Numbered from the stretch's first letter, positions 39,395-51,375 are shown. The stretch: 64,000 bases of DNA from Paenibacillus radicibacter (GCF_024721995.1 NZ_JANQBC010000001.1:248001-312000), one strand, 5' to 3'. Program-made: numbers and translations. The notes: generated by a model not told the origin, from the letters alone.

Positions 39395-41011
39395 TTACTT
39401 CACTATCTCGACTGAACTTGAAGATGGGAACCAGAGCACGTAAGCACCGAACTGCTCAGCAATATAGCGGATTGGAACAAGCACACGATCCAAAACGACT
39501 ACAGGTGGAGTATCGAACCCTTCGATCAGCTGGCCGATTGTCATCGTGAGTCGCTTTCCATCAAGTTCAATACCAATGTGTCCAGTTGCTTCATCCCAAC
39601 TGACTATTGCTCCTAAACTCTCAGCAATATACCTTGCAGGCACCATAACACGGTCATTTATGAGGATTGGTGCGACATCATTCAATTTATTAACCCCATT
39701 AACTTTCGTATTCGTATCACCTAATTTCAAGCCAATTGTTGTTAGGTTTGTAGCTTTAGCAATGCTGATCTTACTTCCTAGTTGATTCACATAGAACGTA
39801 ATTGTCTTCTTCGAGGCGTCGTACGTGCCACCTAACTTCACAATGGTAACCACTCCTCGTTCATCAGTTGAATAACTGACTCCCGTTAGATGAGCGATAT
39901 CCTTACTCGTTAGCATAATATCCGAAACATCCATCGTAACGGCAAGAGGTTCACTCAGGTTCGATATGGATGTCTTAGAGCCGTCTTTCTGTACAATTGC
40001 TGCAGTTAGCTCCAAGGTCACGCCGCCAACATCAATGATCCCTTTCGATTCACCAACCCCTGCCTGTAAGAGCAGCTCTTTACGTTCATCTTGCTTGAGC
40101 ACTTTAACAGATAACTCCAGATAGGATCCAGATGAAAATAAACTTTGACTAAGTACTTCATTATCCAGTAAGTCTCCCGTAAATGTGAGCAACGTATCTG
40201 TTGTTTGCACCGCTAGTTGTTGTTTATCTGATTTCAGCTTATTTAGCTGGTCCAGCGATAACTTGAGTTTTCCATTGCTATCTAGCTTTAGTGTGGAGGT
40301 ATTTGCTGGAGTCGGAGATGGACTTGGCGTTGGTGCTGTGGCACTGCCGCCACCCCCTCCTCCACCACCGCCAGTAGATGGATTCGTTCCAGGATCTGTT
40401 GTTGGACTGGGTGTTGGTGTTATCGATGGTGTAGGCGTGCCAGTCGGTGTTGCCGATGGTGTTGGCGTACCAGTTGGTGTTACTGTCGGCTTAGGCGAAG
40501 TTGTTGGTGTTACAGATGGACTTGGTGTTACTGTCGGTGTTGGAGTCAGCGTAGGTGTTGAAGTATCCGGGCTCACTTTAAAGCTCCCCTTATAGACCTC
40601 ATCACCTTGCTTATTCTGCACCTCTACCGTGTAATCACCATCTTTCAATTGCACTTGAAAGCGAAATTCACCAAGTCCGTTCGTCTTTCCATCGTTAAAA
40701 TATTTGATAGACTCGTCGGATGAACGTTTCACAGTAATGTAAATGACCGTATCGCTGCTTTTAAAATTTCCAGTTATGGTTACTACATTCTTAGCAGATG
40801 TGATCTTAATGCCATTCTGGGGAGTTGAAGGAATTGACGGATTTCCACTACCCTCCTCCTTACTCCTTAAGAGGTTCATCGAATTCGGAACTTCTCGAAT
40901 AACTGCATCATTCTTGTGTGGTGGATGAATTGGAATGTCTGCTAAGGCAATTTGCGATGTTAGCATTGCTATTATTAACGCTGCGCTTGTTAGGGTCAAT
41001 TTTTTCTTCAT
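39395..41011 (-). CDS. Secreted protein with Thr/Pro linker and copper-amine-oxidase-type stalk domain
   Basis: A 538-residue exported protein. Residues 1-24 form a signal peptide (cleavage after ALA). A strand-rich domain follows ([17 protein letters not shown] region, about 65-145), then a Thr/Pro/Ser repeat linker (about 150-215) and a nine-Gly tract. The C-terminal half from about 240 is closely similar to the C-terminus of the 2118-residue protein of the same operon: [22 protein letters not shown], then the paired stalk-domain motifs [14 protein letters not shown] and [14 protein letters not shown]. It probably sits in the cell envelope. The enzymatic name of the stalk domain is not evidence of oxidase activity. 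Confidence 0.8.
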   Translation of the reverse strand: MKKKLTLTSAALIIAMLTSQIALADIPIHPPHKNDAVIREVPNSMNLLRSKEEGSGNPSIPSTPQNGIKITSAKNVVTITGNFKSSDTVIYITVKRSSDESIKYFNDGKTNGLGEFRFQVQLKDGDYTVEVQNKQGDEVYKGSFKVSPDTSTPTLTPTPTVTPSPSVTPTTSPKPTVTPTGTPTPSATPTGTPTPSITPTPSPTTDPGTNPSTGGGGGGGGGSATAPTPSPSPTPANTSTLKLDSNGKLKLSLDQLNKLKSDKQQLAVQTTDTLLTFTGDLLDNEVLSQSLFSSGSYLELSVKVLKQDERKELLLQAGVGESKGIIDVGGVTLELTAAIVQKDGSKTSISNLSEPLAVTMDVSDIMLTSKDIAHLTGVSYSTDERGVVTIVKLGGTYDASKKTITFYVNQLGSKISIAKATNLTTIGLKLGDTNTKVNGVNKLNDVAPILINDRVMVPARYIAESLGAIVSWDEATGHIGIELDGKRLTMTIGQLIEGFDTPPVVVLDRVLVPIRYIAEQFGAYVLWFPSSSSVEIVK

Positions 41012-41033
41012 AGGAGCTCCTCGCTTTCTGATC

Positions 41034-44000
41034 TTATTTCACAGGAATGATTATTGGATCTGTTAAAAAGTCTGGTTGATCTGGTTTATCGTTCGATACA
41101 ACGTAAACTTTAACGACATACTCACCTGTCTCCGGAATGCTAAATCCAGCTTGGAGTCGTTCAGTCACCTTCGATTTAATTCCTTTACTTGCACTCACAA
41201 TGGTATACATCTTGGTCTCATCTTTGTTCAAAAGTGTAATGATGAGTTTAGCATTGGATTCGAATGCATTGTTGTTCGTGATTTCAACCGTCACAGATGC
41301 ATCACTATCGAGCTTAAATTCACTTGTCGTATTCACAAGTTTGATGTCCATACCCTCCATATAAATGTTACCTGCGCTTAGATTCGTACCAATTAAGGGG
41401 TGAATCTCCGAGTTATAGATCGCTTGTACGGAATCTTGCATCGGTGATTCTTTAACCTCACTAAATCCTTCAAATGTAAACTTAGATGCCTCACTCACAC
41501 TCTCAGAAAAGATAGATTTACCGTTATCCGTTACTTGTATATCTCCCAAATAAATGCCTGTCTTCGGTGTATTAGCGTCTGTCCATGAGACAAATTTGAG
41601 TTCCACTTTCTTGCCAGCATAAGCACTAAGATCAAATTCCGCTTTTGTCCACTTACCCGCTTTCGAAGCCCCTGTAATTCCATGACCCGGATTACGTCCC
41701 ATCAGATCGTCATTATCTACATGTTGGTTCGGACTATCCGTTGTTGTAATATTTCCTTGAACAGCTACCCAATTATCTGAGCCTTCCGCTTTCACTTGCA
41801 CGGAAGCATAATCCCAGTCTTTTTCGATATCGTACCAGGTCTGGAATTGTAAAGTTGGGCTTGTCGTATTCGTTAAATCCATCTTAGTCGACATCGAGTT
41901 TCGTAGTGTATCCCCCGTACCACTAAAGTAGATCTTTTTCCCAACGACAGGACCGTTAATCTCTCCACCATCTATTAATACATAATTGACTTTCCAATTT
42001 TCTTTGGCATTAATGATAGCTGTATTAATTGGACCGCGATAGTAGCCATCCATGTAAGTCAACGTTTGGAAATATTCGCGCTGCCCTTTATCTGTCTGCA
42101 GAACATACGAGATATTCGCGTTATACCCTGGCTGTCCATCAGCTGCAAGCTTGATCTCGTTCTTCTGATGATCGATCGATAAATTCACATTACTCTGCGT
42201 ATACGTCTTCGGTTTTTTGCTATTTGCAATATGGACTGTTGCTGAGCGACGATTCTCCGTTTCCTTCGTGATGTACACATTCAATCCGAATTGATCTAGA
42301 ATGAGTCCCTGCATCGGATCTGATTTATTCGTGTAATCCTTATGATCATTAAAGATTGGGTTCGGCTCTAGATTCTTATCGGATACAATCCCATCATTGT
42401 AAGGAACGAACAACTCCGTACCTTTTCGCAAACTAAACGCCGAATCACGTAGCAAGTAATCTGTGTTTACTTCATTCTTATACAAAGTCCGTTTCTCATG
42501 CGCGCTTTGATCCGCATCCACGACTCCTACTGACAAGCTGCCTGGATGTGCACCAACGTCTTGATCCAAACGATCTTTCGTTCCAAGTGATTCATTGATA
42601 TACCAGATGACGAGACCCGGATCATAAGCTCCTTTTTCAATCCAATTTCCAAGTACATACGATTTTAAGGAGCGATCTGTCCCCTCGTGATTACGCCACT
42701 CTAGCAAGTAATAGTGATTCGCAATCTTGACACCATCATCTTTTTTGAAACCATCAAATACGAAGTTTGGAGTTGGATCCTTACTGTCCGCATCATCTGA
42801 GAATATGACCGTTTCTTTAGCAATTTCTTCTTTCTTCTCATCATTTAATGTTGTTAAAATTTGAGCAACGTACGCACCTTGTAATGGATTACCTGCACTG
42901 TCCTTGAGCGCACCTTGTGGAACGTTTACGAAATATTTCTTACCATGTTCAAGCGGCTCAGTCGGTTTGAGTGTTAATACTTGATCTTGAATCGTAGATG
43001 TAATGACAACAGTTGAGCCATCTTCGCCTGTTAATGTAATTTGTTGATACGCATCCCCTTGCTCAATCTTCTCGTTAAAGACGATCCGGATGGAGCTATC
43101 CACAGCAAACTCTTCATTGTCCTTATCGGAGAGAAGCTGAGCTACGACCGGTGGCTGCGTATCCGTATCAACAGGAGTAACATTTGTATCGGGTGTAGGT
43201 GTTGGGACTTCCTCTTTCTTCGGTTCATCCACAGGTGCTGTTGGAGATTCTGTTGAAACAGGTTGCTGCGATACCGGAGGCTCGGAAGATGAATCCTTGT
43301 TCTCGTCACCTTGATCTGCTTGTTCTCCACGAGGTGGCTTGATCTCTTTAATCGCTGGTTCTTCTGCTGATTTCTCAGCTTTCTTGCTGCTGTTCTCCAT
43401 TAGTGTTGTAGGGATCTTGCTAGCTGTATTATGCGTAATTTTAATATCATCAATGTAAATGCCTTCCTTCGGTGTATTGCTGTCTGACCAGAAGTAGAAT
43501 CGGAGATCAATTTTCTTTCCTGTATAAGCACTTAGGTCGAATATGCCATCCACCCATTCGTATTGACCTGTTTTCGTGTTTTTTGTACTTCCCGTGATTC
43601 CATGACCTGGATTTCGTCCAGTCCCGTCTGGGTTGTCAATTCCACCATTCGGATTATCCGTGGTTGTAATATTGCCTTGAATGGATTTCCACTCGCTGCT
43701 TCCTTCTTCACGAATTTGAACGGACGCATAATCCCAATCTTGTTCGATATCATAGCGAGTCTTGAATGTTAGACTAATATTCGACGGATAGGAGGTTAAA
43801 TCAATACTGGACGCCGTTGTCATCGAATTACGAGCATTGTCTGCCTTCTGGCTGAAATACATATTGCCACCACTGTAAGGTTCAATAAATTCAAGCTTCG
43901 GTGGTAAATTCACACGTACGAGGTCGGTATCCGTATTCGACATTAAAGCCCCGATCTCGAAATCTAACCCTTCGCTATTGATATCATCGAAGTCTATAGC

Positions 44001-44942
44001 CTTCTCACGTGCCCAATCGCCGCCTAATTTCTCCTGGAGAATAGCTCTACCTATCCCACCGAATTGTGGTGACATCGTTGCATATACACTGCCTAAGTAA
44101 CTGCTCGACATAATTGACCAGTTGCGTGCAGGCTCTTTACCAGTAGGTCCATAAATATCTGGTAGCCCAATCGCATGACCAAATTCGTGGTTCATTAGCA
44201 TTGGGAGTGAATCCTGTGCAACCGTAACAAAGTCTTCTGCTTTAAATTTCTTACCACGCGTATCGGTTACCTCGTATTGTTTGTAGGAGTTGTTCGAATC
44301 GGAAAAGGAATTGTACCAAGACACTTTCCCACGGAATGGCCAAATTCCACCACCGCTGCCAAGTGATCCTGATCCCCATTCATCTCCACGACCCGCATGG
44401 ATCAGAATGATCGTATCGATGATACCGTCTGGCTCAAAATATTCACCATCACCATCATAATCATACTTATCTTCTACATCGTATTCGGATAGATCAAAAT
44501 TCGGATCGTTCGCAACGGCTGCGATAGCTTCACGAACGAGTTCAGCTGCATTGTCTTGCGTTTCTTTTCCATACTCACGAATTGGATATTTCGCCGTGTA
44601 CCACCCTGCAATACCGCCGTCCAGAATGTATTTGCCTCTGGATTGCTCTTCATAGTAGGTTTTCATGGAATCGAAAGTCTCACCATACAGTTCATAAGAC
44701 TTGCCGAAGTATAAATCTTGATACCAATCCTTCTCATACGTATCTCGCAAGAAGAAAGGACGATAACGCTCTTCTTTTTCCTTAAAATCGTTATGCTTGT
44801 AATCTTTAAAATCCATCATAATGACTAGTGGTTTAACGACGACTTTATCTTTGCCATCCATAGGTTTTTTTGCAAAAGCACTAGGAACAGCGCCGAATAA
44901 TAGCGATACAGATAATAAGCTGCTGATTAGTATTTTCTTCAT
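41034..44942 (-). CDS. M6 family immune inhibitor A-like metalloprotease with Big_5 insertion
   Basis: A 1302-residue secreted zinc protease. The signal peptide ends AFA near residue 24. The M6 catalytic domain has [15 protein letters not shown] (HEFGH at 252-256). A first MAM-like beta sandwich ([21 protein letters not shown] type motif) follows near 365-510. An acidic Pro/Thr linker and a Big_5 Ig-like domain (about 595-700) are inserted before the second InhA-type region ([33 protein letters not shown]). A second MAM-like copy lies at about 1020-1160 and a beta domain ends the chain. It would degrade external proteins. It is the middle gene of a three-gene operon. Confidence 0.88.
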   Translation of the reverse strand: MKKILISSLLSVSLLFGAVPSAFAKKPMDGKDKVVVKPLVIMMDFKDYKHNDFKEKEERYRPFFLRDTYEKDWYQDLYFGKSYELYGETFDSMKTYYEEQSRGKYILDGGIAGWYTAKYPIREYGKETQDNAAELVREAIAAVANDPNFDLSEYDVEDKYDYDGDGEYFEPDGIIDTIILIHAGRGDEWGSGSLGSGGGIWPFRGKVSWYNSFSDSNNSYKQYEVTDTRGKKFKAEDFVTVAQDSLPMLMNHEFGHAIGLPDIYGPTGKEPARNWSIMSSSYLGSVYATMSPQFGGIGRAILQEKLGGDWAREKAIDFDDINSEGLDFEIGALMSNTDTDLVRVNLPPKLEFIEPYSGGNMYFSQKADNARNSMTTASSIDLTSYPSNISLTFKTRYDIEQDWDYASVQIREEGSSEWKSIQGNITTTDNPNGGIDNPDGTGRNPGHGITGSTKNTKTGQYEWVDGIFDLSAYTGKKIDLRFYFWSDSNTPKEGIYIDDIKITHNTASKIPTTLMENSSKKAEKSAEEPAIKEIKPPRGEQADQGDENKDSSSEPPVSQQPVSTESPTAPVDEPKKEEVPTPTPDTNVTPVDTDTQPPVVAQLLSDKDNEEFAVDSSIRIVFNEKIEQGDAYQQITLTGEDGSTVVITSTIQDQVLTLKPTEPLEHGKKYFVNVPQGALKDSAGNPLQGAYVAQILTTLNDEKKEEIAKETVIFSDDADSKDPTPNFVFDGFKKDDGVKIANHYYLLEWRNHEGTDRSLKSYVLGNWIEKGAYDPGLVIWYINESLGTKDRLDQDVGAHPGSLSVGVVDADQSAHEKRTLYKNEVNTDYLLRDSAFSLRKGTELFVPYNDGIVSDKNLEPNPIFNDHKDYTNKSDPMQGLILDQFGLNVYITKETENRRSATVHIANSKKPKTYTQSNVNLSIDHQKNEIKLAADGQPGYNANISYVLQTDKGQREYFQTLTYMDGYYRGPINTAIINAKENWKVNYVLIDGGEINGPVVGKKIYFSGTGDTLRNSMSTKMDLTNTTSPTLQFQTWYDIEKDWDYASVQVKAEGSDNWVAVQGNITTTDSPNQHVDNDDLMGRNPGHGITGASKAGKWTKAEFDLSAYAGKKVELKFVSWTDANTPKTGIYLGDIQVTDNGKSIFSESVSEASKFTFEGFSEVKESPMQDSVQAIYNSEIHPLIGTNLSAGNIYMEGMDIKLVNTTSEFKLDSDASVTVEITNNNAFESNAKLIITLLNKDETKMYTIVSASKGIKSKVTERLQAGFSIPETGEYVVKVYVVSNDKPDQPDFLTDPIIIPVK

Positions 44943-44960
44943 AATGCCTCCTGAATCGGA

Positions 44961-47900
44961 TTATTTAATGATGTTAATAGATTCTGTTGAAGGGAACCAA
45001 AGAACAGATGCCCCTAATTGTTCCGAAATATAACGAAGTGGTACGAGTATGCGATCTTTTTCAATAGTAGGTACAAGATCATAACCTTCAATAACTTGAC
45101 CGACTGTCATCTTTAATGTCTTATTACCTTGTGCAATCGTGACTTGCTGAGCTTCTTCATTCCACTCCACTTTTGCACCAAATGCTTCTGCAATGAATCT
45201 CAATGGAACGAATGTCCGATCGCTTACAACCATAGCTGCCACGTCATTCTCGGTAGATGTACCATTAACAGTTGCATTTGAATTATTGAGCGTTAGCTCA
45301 ATCGTTGTTAAATCATTTGCTTTGAGCAAGCCGTAATAAGTGAATCGATCCGTATGAAAAGTAAATATTTTCTTGTCAGCATCATATTTACCACCTAGCT
45401 TCACAATGGACTTCGAACCGTCTGTACTCGTTACAAAACGCACACCGGTTAGCTTAGCGATGTTTGCTGCTGAAAGTGATAACATAGATGTATCCAGTGT
45501 GACTTTTACCGGTTCTACAAAACTTGTAATTGCCGTCTTCGTTCCATCGCTAGCCACAAGATCTGCTGTTAATTCGACGATCACTCCTCCGATATCAATC
45601 AAGCCTAAGCGATCGAGGTTCGCTTGCTTAAGCATGTCCTGCTTCTCGCTTGCTTTTAGGATTCGAACACCGAATTCGATACTAGCTTTAGTATTATTAA
45701 GTAGATCGGTTACCTGTTTGCTTAGTAATGCCGTAGGTGCAAATTCAAGCCTTACGACACCATTTTCCACGACAAGCGATTGCTTCTTATCCATCAGCTT
45801 CTGTATATTCGACATGCCAAGTGATGCTTTGCCATCTGGATCTTGCGTCAAGTTAATTAGAGCTTGTTTACCTGTTGTAAGTGCCTCTTCTACCATTTTG
45901 TTACCGTCTACCTGTGTTGGAGTTGCAGGGTTTGGTGTGGTTGATTCAGAACTTGAACCTCCACCACCTACATTTCCTCCACCAGTGCTAGGATCAACTG
46001 GATCAACAGGTGTTGTTGGATCTTGCTTGTAGGAGACATGTAGACGATAAACCTTCGTTGTCTTACCATCTGGTGCAGTCACAGTGATTTCAATGGTATA
46101 ACCCGTTGAGATTTGGTCTTTCATAGTAATACTCGCTCTCGCCATAATTTCTTCTGGAATCGCCAAGACTCTTAATTTGTTACTTTTAAACAAATTAATT
46201 GAGTATTCTGTTTTTTTTGGTTTGAAACTTGGAAGTTCCGTTATGACTGAGTCAATGTCAATTAAAAATTTGGATAAATCTGCATTGTTACTCACTGTTG
46301 TAAATTCAAGGACGAACTCTGAATCTAGACTATTTCCATCCATATCCGATATCGTGTTTGCAGGAATGACTAAGCGATAGTGTTCTCTATGCTTAAGTTC
46401 ACTTTGCGGCTTAATTCTTAAAATAATATTTTTAGTGTCAAGGTCGATTTTAACCGATCCGTTCGAATCGTAAAGTTGAACTAACTCTTTATTCTTTACT
46501 TGAATATCTTTATTAAAAATAAAAGTTGGAAGTTCATTTACAGATACAGATGTTGCTCCAGATGCAGGATTACTGCTTACTACATAAGGAAGCACAATTG
46601 GATCTTGCGTATAGGTTACATAAAGACGGTATTGCTTCGTTGTCTCCTCATCTGGTGCTGTGACGTTCACTTCAATGGTATAGCCAGTGGATGTTTGGTC
46701 TTTCGTATCTATGGTCACTTTCGCTTTGGCATCTTCCGGACTTACGATGACAGCAAGTTTACTAGTTTTTGATACATTAATTGAATATTCAGTTTTTAAT
46801 GGGTCGAAGTTCGGAAGTACCGTTACTTTCGTATCTATGTCGATAAAAAACGTAGATAAATTCGCATTGTTACTCACCGTTGTAAATTCAAGTGCAAACT
46901 CTGTATCCAGACTATTTCCATCCAGATCCGATACCGTATTTGCAGGAATAACTAAGCGATAATGTTCTCCATGCTTAAGTTCACTTTGCGGTTCAATTGT
47001 CATCATATTCTTATTGATGGAAACATTGATTTGAACCTGACCGTTTGTGTCACTAAGCTGGATGAGTTCTAGATTGTTCACTTGAATATCTTTATTGAAG
47101 GTAAGGGTTGGCTGTACATTTACAGCTACATCTACATCTACATCTCCTGGTGATGGATTACTGCTTGCCACATAGGGAAGTACTATCAATTTTCCCGTTG
47201 AGAATATGAATGTTTGGGTCTCTTTATTCGGATTGCCCGCTACATCTACAACCGCCTTTTTCGGGAGTACAATCTTATAGTCCGTTCCATATTGAAGAGG
47301 CTGCCTTGGTGTGAGAATAACTGAGTTCCCCTCGATCCGACGATTGATTTCAACATGATCTCTACCTTTAAGCAAAGAAATAATTCGGTAATCTTCTCCT
47401 TGACCAATCGGTTCATCGAATGTCAGCTTAATCTCGCTGGATATTGGGACATTCGTTGCACCTTGTGCCGGATCAACTTCTTTAAGCATAGGAGGAGTAA
47501 CATCTGGCTTCAACGCACGGAATGTGATTCGATAATCTTCTTGCATAGGTAAGTTCACTTTGTCATAAATTGCGCCTTGCGGAACAACAAGGTTATAGCT
47601 AGTACGATCTGTAAGTCCAACAGCAGGTTGAATCGTTAAGATATTGCCGTCGATCGAAGCAACAATTGGAATCGCATTATCGGTTAGATCAGTTAGCTTA
47701 ATCGATGTAAACTGGGCACCAACTACAATTGCTTCATTAAACGCAAGAATAATAGGTGCAGTTAGATCGGATATTTTCCCATTGTGGCTTGGAATCGACC
47801 GTGCAACATAAGGAGCAGTTGTATCCTTTGTATATAGAACTTTATAGAATGGTGCTGCCAATCCTTGATTCACAAGATCCTTAACTGCACTTGTTCCAAC

Positions 47901-50900
47901 GGATAAAAAGTACTTCGCATCCGCCATTAATGGTTCGATCGAATGGATTGTCATAACATTATCCTCAACCTGAACATCAATTGCCTGTGGTACATCCGAA
48001 GCATTAAGCAATTGAATTTTGCTCAAGTCATTCACTCCAATTGGCTCGCTCCAAGTCATTTCAATGGAATAATTGACTTTTGTCGCATCTACAGTTGGAA
48101 CATTATGTTCCAATATCAATTCAATACGTGGTGCCATATCGATATACTGAACACGCTTCTTAGTGCTGTCCAACAAGTAGAGATTATTAAACTTATCTAC
48201 TTGCACATTAACTGGTTTCGAATAATACCAATCTTTATCCGCCCCATTAGCTGGCTTCATCGTACCGATTTCTTGAATAAAATTACCATTGTTGTCGTAC
48301 ATCAGAACAAGCTTACTTCCGTCATCCGCTGCTACATATACATTACCGAAGGAATCAACAGTCAAATTGACAGGACTTGCTCCCCAATAATAGTTGGCTT
48401 CAGAAGGTGTCCATGATGTGATGAAATTCCCACCTGCATCAAGCTTCTGAATACGTTTGTTTTGTTTATCTGCTACAAATATAGAACCTTTAGAGTCAAT
48501 GACAATTGGACCCGGACTATTAAACTCACCATTGCCACTTCCTTGTCTACCCCACTCGCTTAATTTATTACCGCTTCCATCATATTTGTACACTTTGCCC
48601 TTAGCAGAACTTGTGAGATAAATGTTGCCTGCTCGGTCAACAGCAACTCCACCGCCGCTGTCGGCTTTAAACTCTACAGGAAATTTGAACTCTTGCCCGG
48701 CAGGGTCATATTTTCGAATATCGTAATAGTTATGCACGTACAAATTACCCGCTTCATCCAGTGCAAGCTCGCTAGGAGAACTTAAATTTTTTATTTCATA
48801 AAGCAAATTACCGTAAGGATCGAATTTCTGTACGGCTTTATCCGTACTCACATACACATTCCCTTCTTGACCAAGTGCCATTCCTGAGAAACGTGCTACA
48901 CTCGCTAGATTAATGGACTTATAATGACCACTACCAGCGTTCGGATTCATAATTGTCTTGAAAGAAGATGAGTATGCTTCTGCCAATAAATTCCCCGATC
49001 CATCTCGCACAGCGCCTGCTGGCACATGAAGTTCGTATTTCGTCAAATAGCCAAGAGGTTGTACTGATTTAACAATAACTTTGCGAGGATCATTTGAATC
49101 TAATTGAGTGGTTATCCGCACATTAGACCCTGATGCATCTAGAAGTTGAATCGGTTTTTCTGGATTAATCGATCCGATGGTTTCATTATATTGGATCGTG
49201 ATCTCTTGCATGATGGCAACGTCTCTGGAACCATCAGCTGGTGTTATATTTTCAACAACTGGAGGTGTTACGTCTGGATTCTGCGTTGTAAATTCGAACG
49301 AATACCCCTTCTGATTAACACTCGCAAATGCGTTGTTTGCCATATCTTTAACAGCATGATCTCGGATATGAACGATAAATTTAGAGTTCACATTTAGTGG
49401 TGCATTCGGTTTTATTGTCAGTACATTTTCTTTTACACTTAAGGTTGTAGGTACTAGATTCTCTCCTGTCTTTAGTGTAATTTCTGTACCTTCTTCTGCA
49501 TTCAATTGGATGTCTTCGTTAAAAGTAATTTTGATTTCTTGAGAAATTGGAATATCTGTGGATTGATCAGTTGGAACTGTACTTGTAATGATTGGTGGGG
49601 CTAAATCAGGAGTTTCAGTAGTAAATGTCAGTGTAAACGGTTGTTTCACTTGATTACCTAGCTTATCTTGAATCGTCAGTGCTGGAATGTTGAGGCTGTA
49701 AGTTTCTTCATAGAGAAGTGAACTCTTCGGTTTTATCGTGAGGACTTTCGAATCAGTCGATGAGACTGCTATTTCAATTGAAGAATCTGCTTGATTCTTG
49801 TCTTTTAAAGTAATCTTAGAGTAATCAGTTGCTGCAATTTCTTTGGAAAAAGCAATGTTCAAACGCACATTGGCTGATACACCTGTTTCATTCTGAACTG
49901 GTGTTGTAAGTTGAACGTGCGGTGGTGTAACATCCTTCGTCGTGAAATCGTAGTTGTAATCTTGTTCGAGCAGACTGCCGTCTGTACCAGCCACACTATT
50001 TGCTGGAATACGTAATTGGTACGCATGATTGGATACAAGTCCATTTTGGGAATGAACGAGTAATTCTTTACCGCTATTTCCTAGCGTTACTGTTGTGCTT
50101 ACAGGCGCTTGAGTCGTTGCGTCAAACAATTGGATACCACTTTCATTTCGAATGGTTATTGATTTTGAATATAACACTTCGATTGAATAATTCACGGTTA
50201 CTGGATCTTGACCATTATCATTTACTGTACCTGCTGTTGAGCTTGCTGACATCACTTGTAGAGGTGACACAGGCTTTTGCATCATTTGGATTCGGTTATT
50301 ACCAGTATCCACTACATATAAATTACCTTGAGGGTCTTGTGTCAATGCATTCGGGTTCAAGAACTGTCCTTCTGCCGATCCATGTGATCCCCAGCTTTTA
50401 AGTTCTTTTCCAGTCCTATCGTATTGAATGACTTTACTAGTCGATTGATCGAGTACATAGAAGCTTCCCTCGTCGCTTACAACTAAGCCTACTGTTGATT
50501 GTGCTTTGTCTAATGTTATTTTATTTTGAAGCGTACCGTCTTTCGCGAAGATTAAAAGCTCATGATTAGATTGCAATATATACACATGCTGCGCGTCTAC
50601 TGCTATCGCTTTAGGATTCTGTATGGAACCCGATCCCCACTCTGATAGGAATTGACCCGATTTATCGTACGATTGAACGGCGTTTTTATTACCACCTTGT
50701 GCAATGTATACAGTCGTATCATCGACTGCCATTGGGCCCGAATATGACATGTAGTAATTGCGATCATTCTTATGAGCTACACTACCATCTGAGTTATAAT
50801 AGGTTAACACCCCATACGTATCATAGACATAAACATATTGATCATCTAAGGTGATGTTCCTAGTCATATTCCCCTTCGGTCCAAACGGGGAACTGCTGCT

Positions 50901-51317
50901 TTCACCAGCGGCTAATTTGTGAATGTATTCTGTATTCGGATACGTATCATTATCAAAGTGACTGCTACTCACATACATGGAGCCATCACCAGCAATGGTC
51001 AACTCATTTAACCCTTGAATACCTTCAGATGTAATTATCGTATGAAACCCCGGTCCAGCATCTGGATTTGTAACTTTGATTAAATGTCCGGAATTAACTG
51101 GATCACTCGCTTCGTCTAGGATTTGCCCACTAGGTTCAGATACGGAACCTAATCCAGCATCTTCAGGTACCTGCACATCGGTTTGTTCTTGAACCTGTAC
51201 GACTTGCTCCTCTTGGGCATATGCCCAACTGCTGTTGGTTGAGAAACATAACAAGATCATGTTCAGAATCATAAATAATTTCAACAGTTTCGTTTTTCTT
51301 AAACGGTATAAGGCCAT
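44961..51317 (-). CDS. Giant secreted protein with NHL repeats, Big_5 and cadherin-like domains, stalk C-terminus
   Basis: A 2118-residue exported protein. The signal peptide spans residues about 1-35. Two NHL/six-blade-like propeller regions (about 60-355 and 790-1085, with motifs such as GNLYVVDTGNNRIQ and GSIFVADKQNKRIQ) alternate with arrays of Big_5 Ig-like domains (PADGSRDVAIMQEITI, then the NEPI/NEKI type edge). Two [Big_5 plus cadherin-like] units (about 1395-1780) form a tandem repeat. A Gly/Ser/Pro linker and a stalk-domain C-terminus (about 1815-2118) resemble the 538-residue protein. Such proteins usually bind the envelope and external ligands. GGAGG lies 7 nt before the ATG. It heads the operon with the protease and stalk protein. 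Confidence 0.82.
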   Translation of the reverse strand: MALYRLRKTKLLKLFMILNMILLCFSTNSSWAYAQEEQVVQVQEQTDVQVPEDAGLGSVSEPSGQILDEASDPVNSGHLIKVTNPDAGPGFHTIITSEGIQGLNELTIAGDGSMYVSSSHFDNDTYPNTEYIHKLAAGESSSSPFGPKGNMTRNITLDDQYVYVYDTYGVLTYYNSDGSVAHKNDRNYYMSYSGPMAVDDTTVYIAQGGNKNAVQSYDKSGQFLSEWGSGSIQNPKAIAVDAQHVYILQSNHELLIFAKDGTLQNKITLDKAQSTVGLVVSDEGSFYVLDQSTSKVIQYDRTGKELKSWGSHGSAEGQFLNPNALTQDPQGNLYVVDTGNNRIQMMQKPVSPLQVMSASSTAGTVNDNGQDPVTVNYSIEVLYSKSITIRNESGIQLFDATTQAPVSTTVTLGNSGKELLVHSQNGLVSNHAYQLRIPANSVAGTDGSLLEQDYNYDFTTKDVTPPHVQLTTPVQNETGVSANVRLNIAFSKEIAATDYSKITLKDKNQADSSIEIAVSSTDSKVLTIKPKSSLLYEETYSLNIPALTIQDKLGNQVKQPFTLTFTTETPDLAPPIITSTVPTDQSTDIPISQEIKITFNEDIQLNAEEGTEITLKTGENLVPTTLSVKENVLTIKPNAPLNVNSKFIVHIRDHAVKDMANNAFASVNQKGYSFEFTTQNPDVTPPVVENITPADGSRDVAIMQEITIQYNETIGSINPEKPIQLLDASGSNVRITTQLDSNDPRKVIVKSVQPLGYLTKYELHVPAGAVRDGSGNLLAEAYSSSFKTIMNPNAGSGHYKSINLASVARFSGMALGQEGNVYVSTDKAVQKFDPYGNLLYEIKNLSSPSELALDEAGNLYVHNYYDIRKYDPAGQEFKFPVEFKADSGGGVAVDRAGNIYLTSSAKGKVYKYDGSGNKLSEWGRQGSGNGEFNSPGPIVIDSKGSIFVADKQNKRIQKLDAGGNFITSWTPSEANYYWGASPVNLTVDSFGNVYVAADDGSKLVLMYDNNGNFIQEIGTMKPANGADKDWYYSKPVNVQVDKFNNLYLLDSTKKRVQYIDMAPRIELILEHNVPTVDATKVNYSIEMTWSEPIGVNDLSKIQLLNASDVPQAIDVQVEDNVMTIHSIEPLMADAKYFLSVGTSAVKDLVNQGLAAPFYKVLYTKDTTAPYVARSIPSHNGKISDLTAPIILAFNEAIVVGAQFTSIKLTDLTDNAIPIVASIDGNILTIQPAVGLTDRTSYNLVVPQGAIYDKVNLPMQEDYRITFRALKPDVTPPMLKEVDPAQGATNVPISSEIKLTFDEPIGQGEDYRIISLLKGRDHVEINRRIEGNSVILTPRQPLQYGTDYKIVLPKKAVVDVAGNPNKETQTFIFSTGKLIVLPYVASSNPSPGDVDVDVAVNVQPTLTFNKDIQVNNLELIQLSDTNGQVQINVSINKNMMTIEPQSELKHGEHYRLVIPANTVSDLDGNSLDTEFALEFTTVSNNANLSTFFIDIDTKVTVLPNFDPLKTEYSINVSKTSKLAVIVSPEDAKAKVTIDTKDQTSTGYTIEVNVTAPDEETTKQYRLYVTYTQDPIVLPYVVSSNPASGATSVSVNELPTFIFNKDIQVKNKELVQLYDSNGSVKIDLDTKNIILRIKPQSELKHREHYRLVIPANTISDMDGNSLDSEFVLEFTTVSNNADLSKFLIDIDSVITELPSFKPKKTEYSINLFKSNKLRVLAIPEEIMARASITMKDQISTGYTIEITVTAPDGKTTKVYRLHVSYKQDPTTPVDPVDPSTGGGNVGGGGSSSESTTPNPATPTQVDGNKMVEEALTTGKQALINLTQDPDGKASLGMSNIQKLMDKKQSLVVENGVVRLEFAPTALLSKQVTDLLNNTKASIEFGVRILKASEKQDMLKQANLDRLGLIDIGGVIVELTADLVASDGTKTAITSFVEPVKVTLDTSMLSLSAANIAKLTGVRFVTSTDGSKSIVKLGGKYDADKKIFTFHTDRFTYYGLLKANDLTTIELTLNNSNATVNGTSTENDVAAMVVSDRTFVPLRFIAEAFGAKVEWNEEAQQVTIAQGNKTLKMTVGQVIEGYDLVPTIEKDRILVPLRYISEQLGASVLWFPSTESINIIK
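46018..47181 (-). repeat. Tandem 582-bp duplication inside the giant surface protein gene
   Basis: Units 46018-46599 and 46600-47181 are in phase (194 codons each). They share long near-identical stretches, for example GTTGTAAATTCAAG, CAGGAATNACTAAGCGATA and CTTAAGTTCACTTTGCGG. Each unit encodes one Big_5 domain followed by one cadherin-like domain. The copies have diverged moderately, indicating an older internal duplication. Confidence 0.8.
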
Positions 51318-51361
51318 TTCTTAACCTCCATATTTAAAAATACATAATCGAAACCAAATTA

Positions 51362-51375
51362 GGTAAGCGTTTACA
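51362..51375 (-). promoter_or_regulatory. Probable cre site (CcpA) before the surface-protein operon
   Basis: On the coding strand TGTAAACGCTTACC matches the catabolite-responsive element consensus TGWAANCGNTNWCA with a single mismatch at the last position. It lies in the 5' untranslated part about 45 bp before the start codon, a position expected to give repression by roadblock when a preferred sugar is available. Confidence 0.6.

Noticed and set aside
40185-40595. Plus-strand ORF rich in Gly/Val opposite the stalk protein gene
   Set aside because: It is the antisense shadow of the Thr/Pro repeat linker; the repeat composition explains the lack of stops, and there is no ribosome site.
45373-46032. 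219-codon plus-strand ORF inside the giant surface gene
   Set aside because: It lies opposite a well-supported domain-rich coding frame, has Ser/Leu-rich low-complexity content and no recognisable motif.
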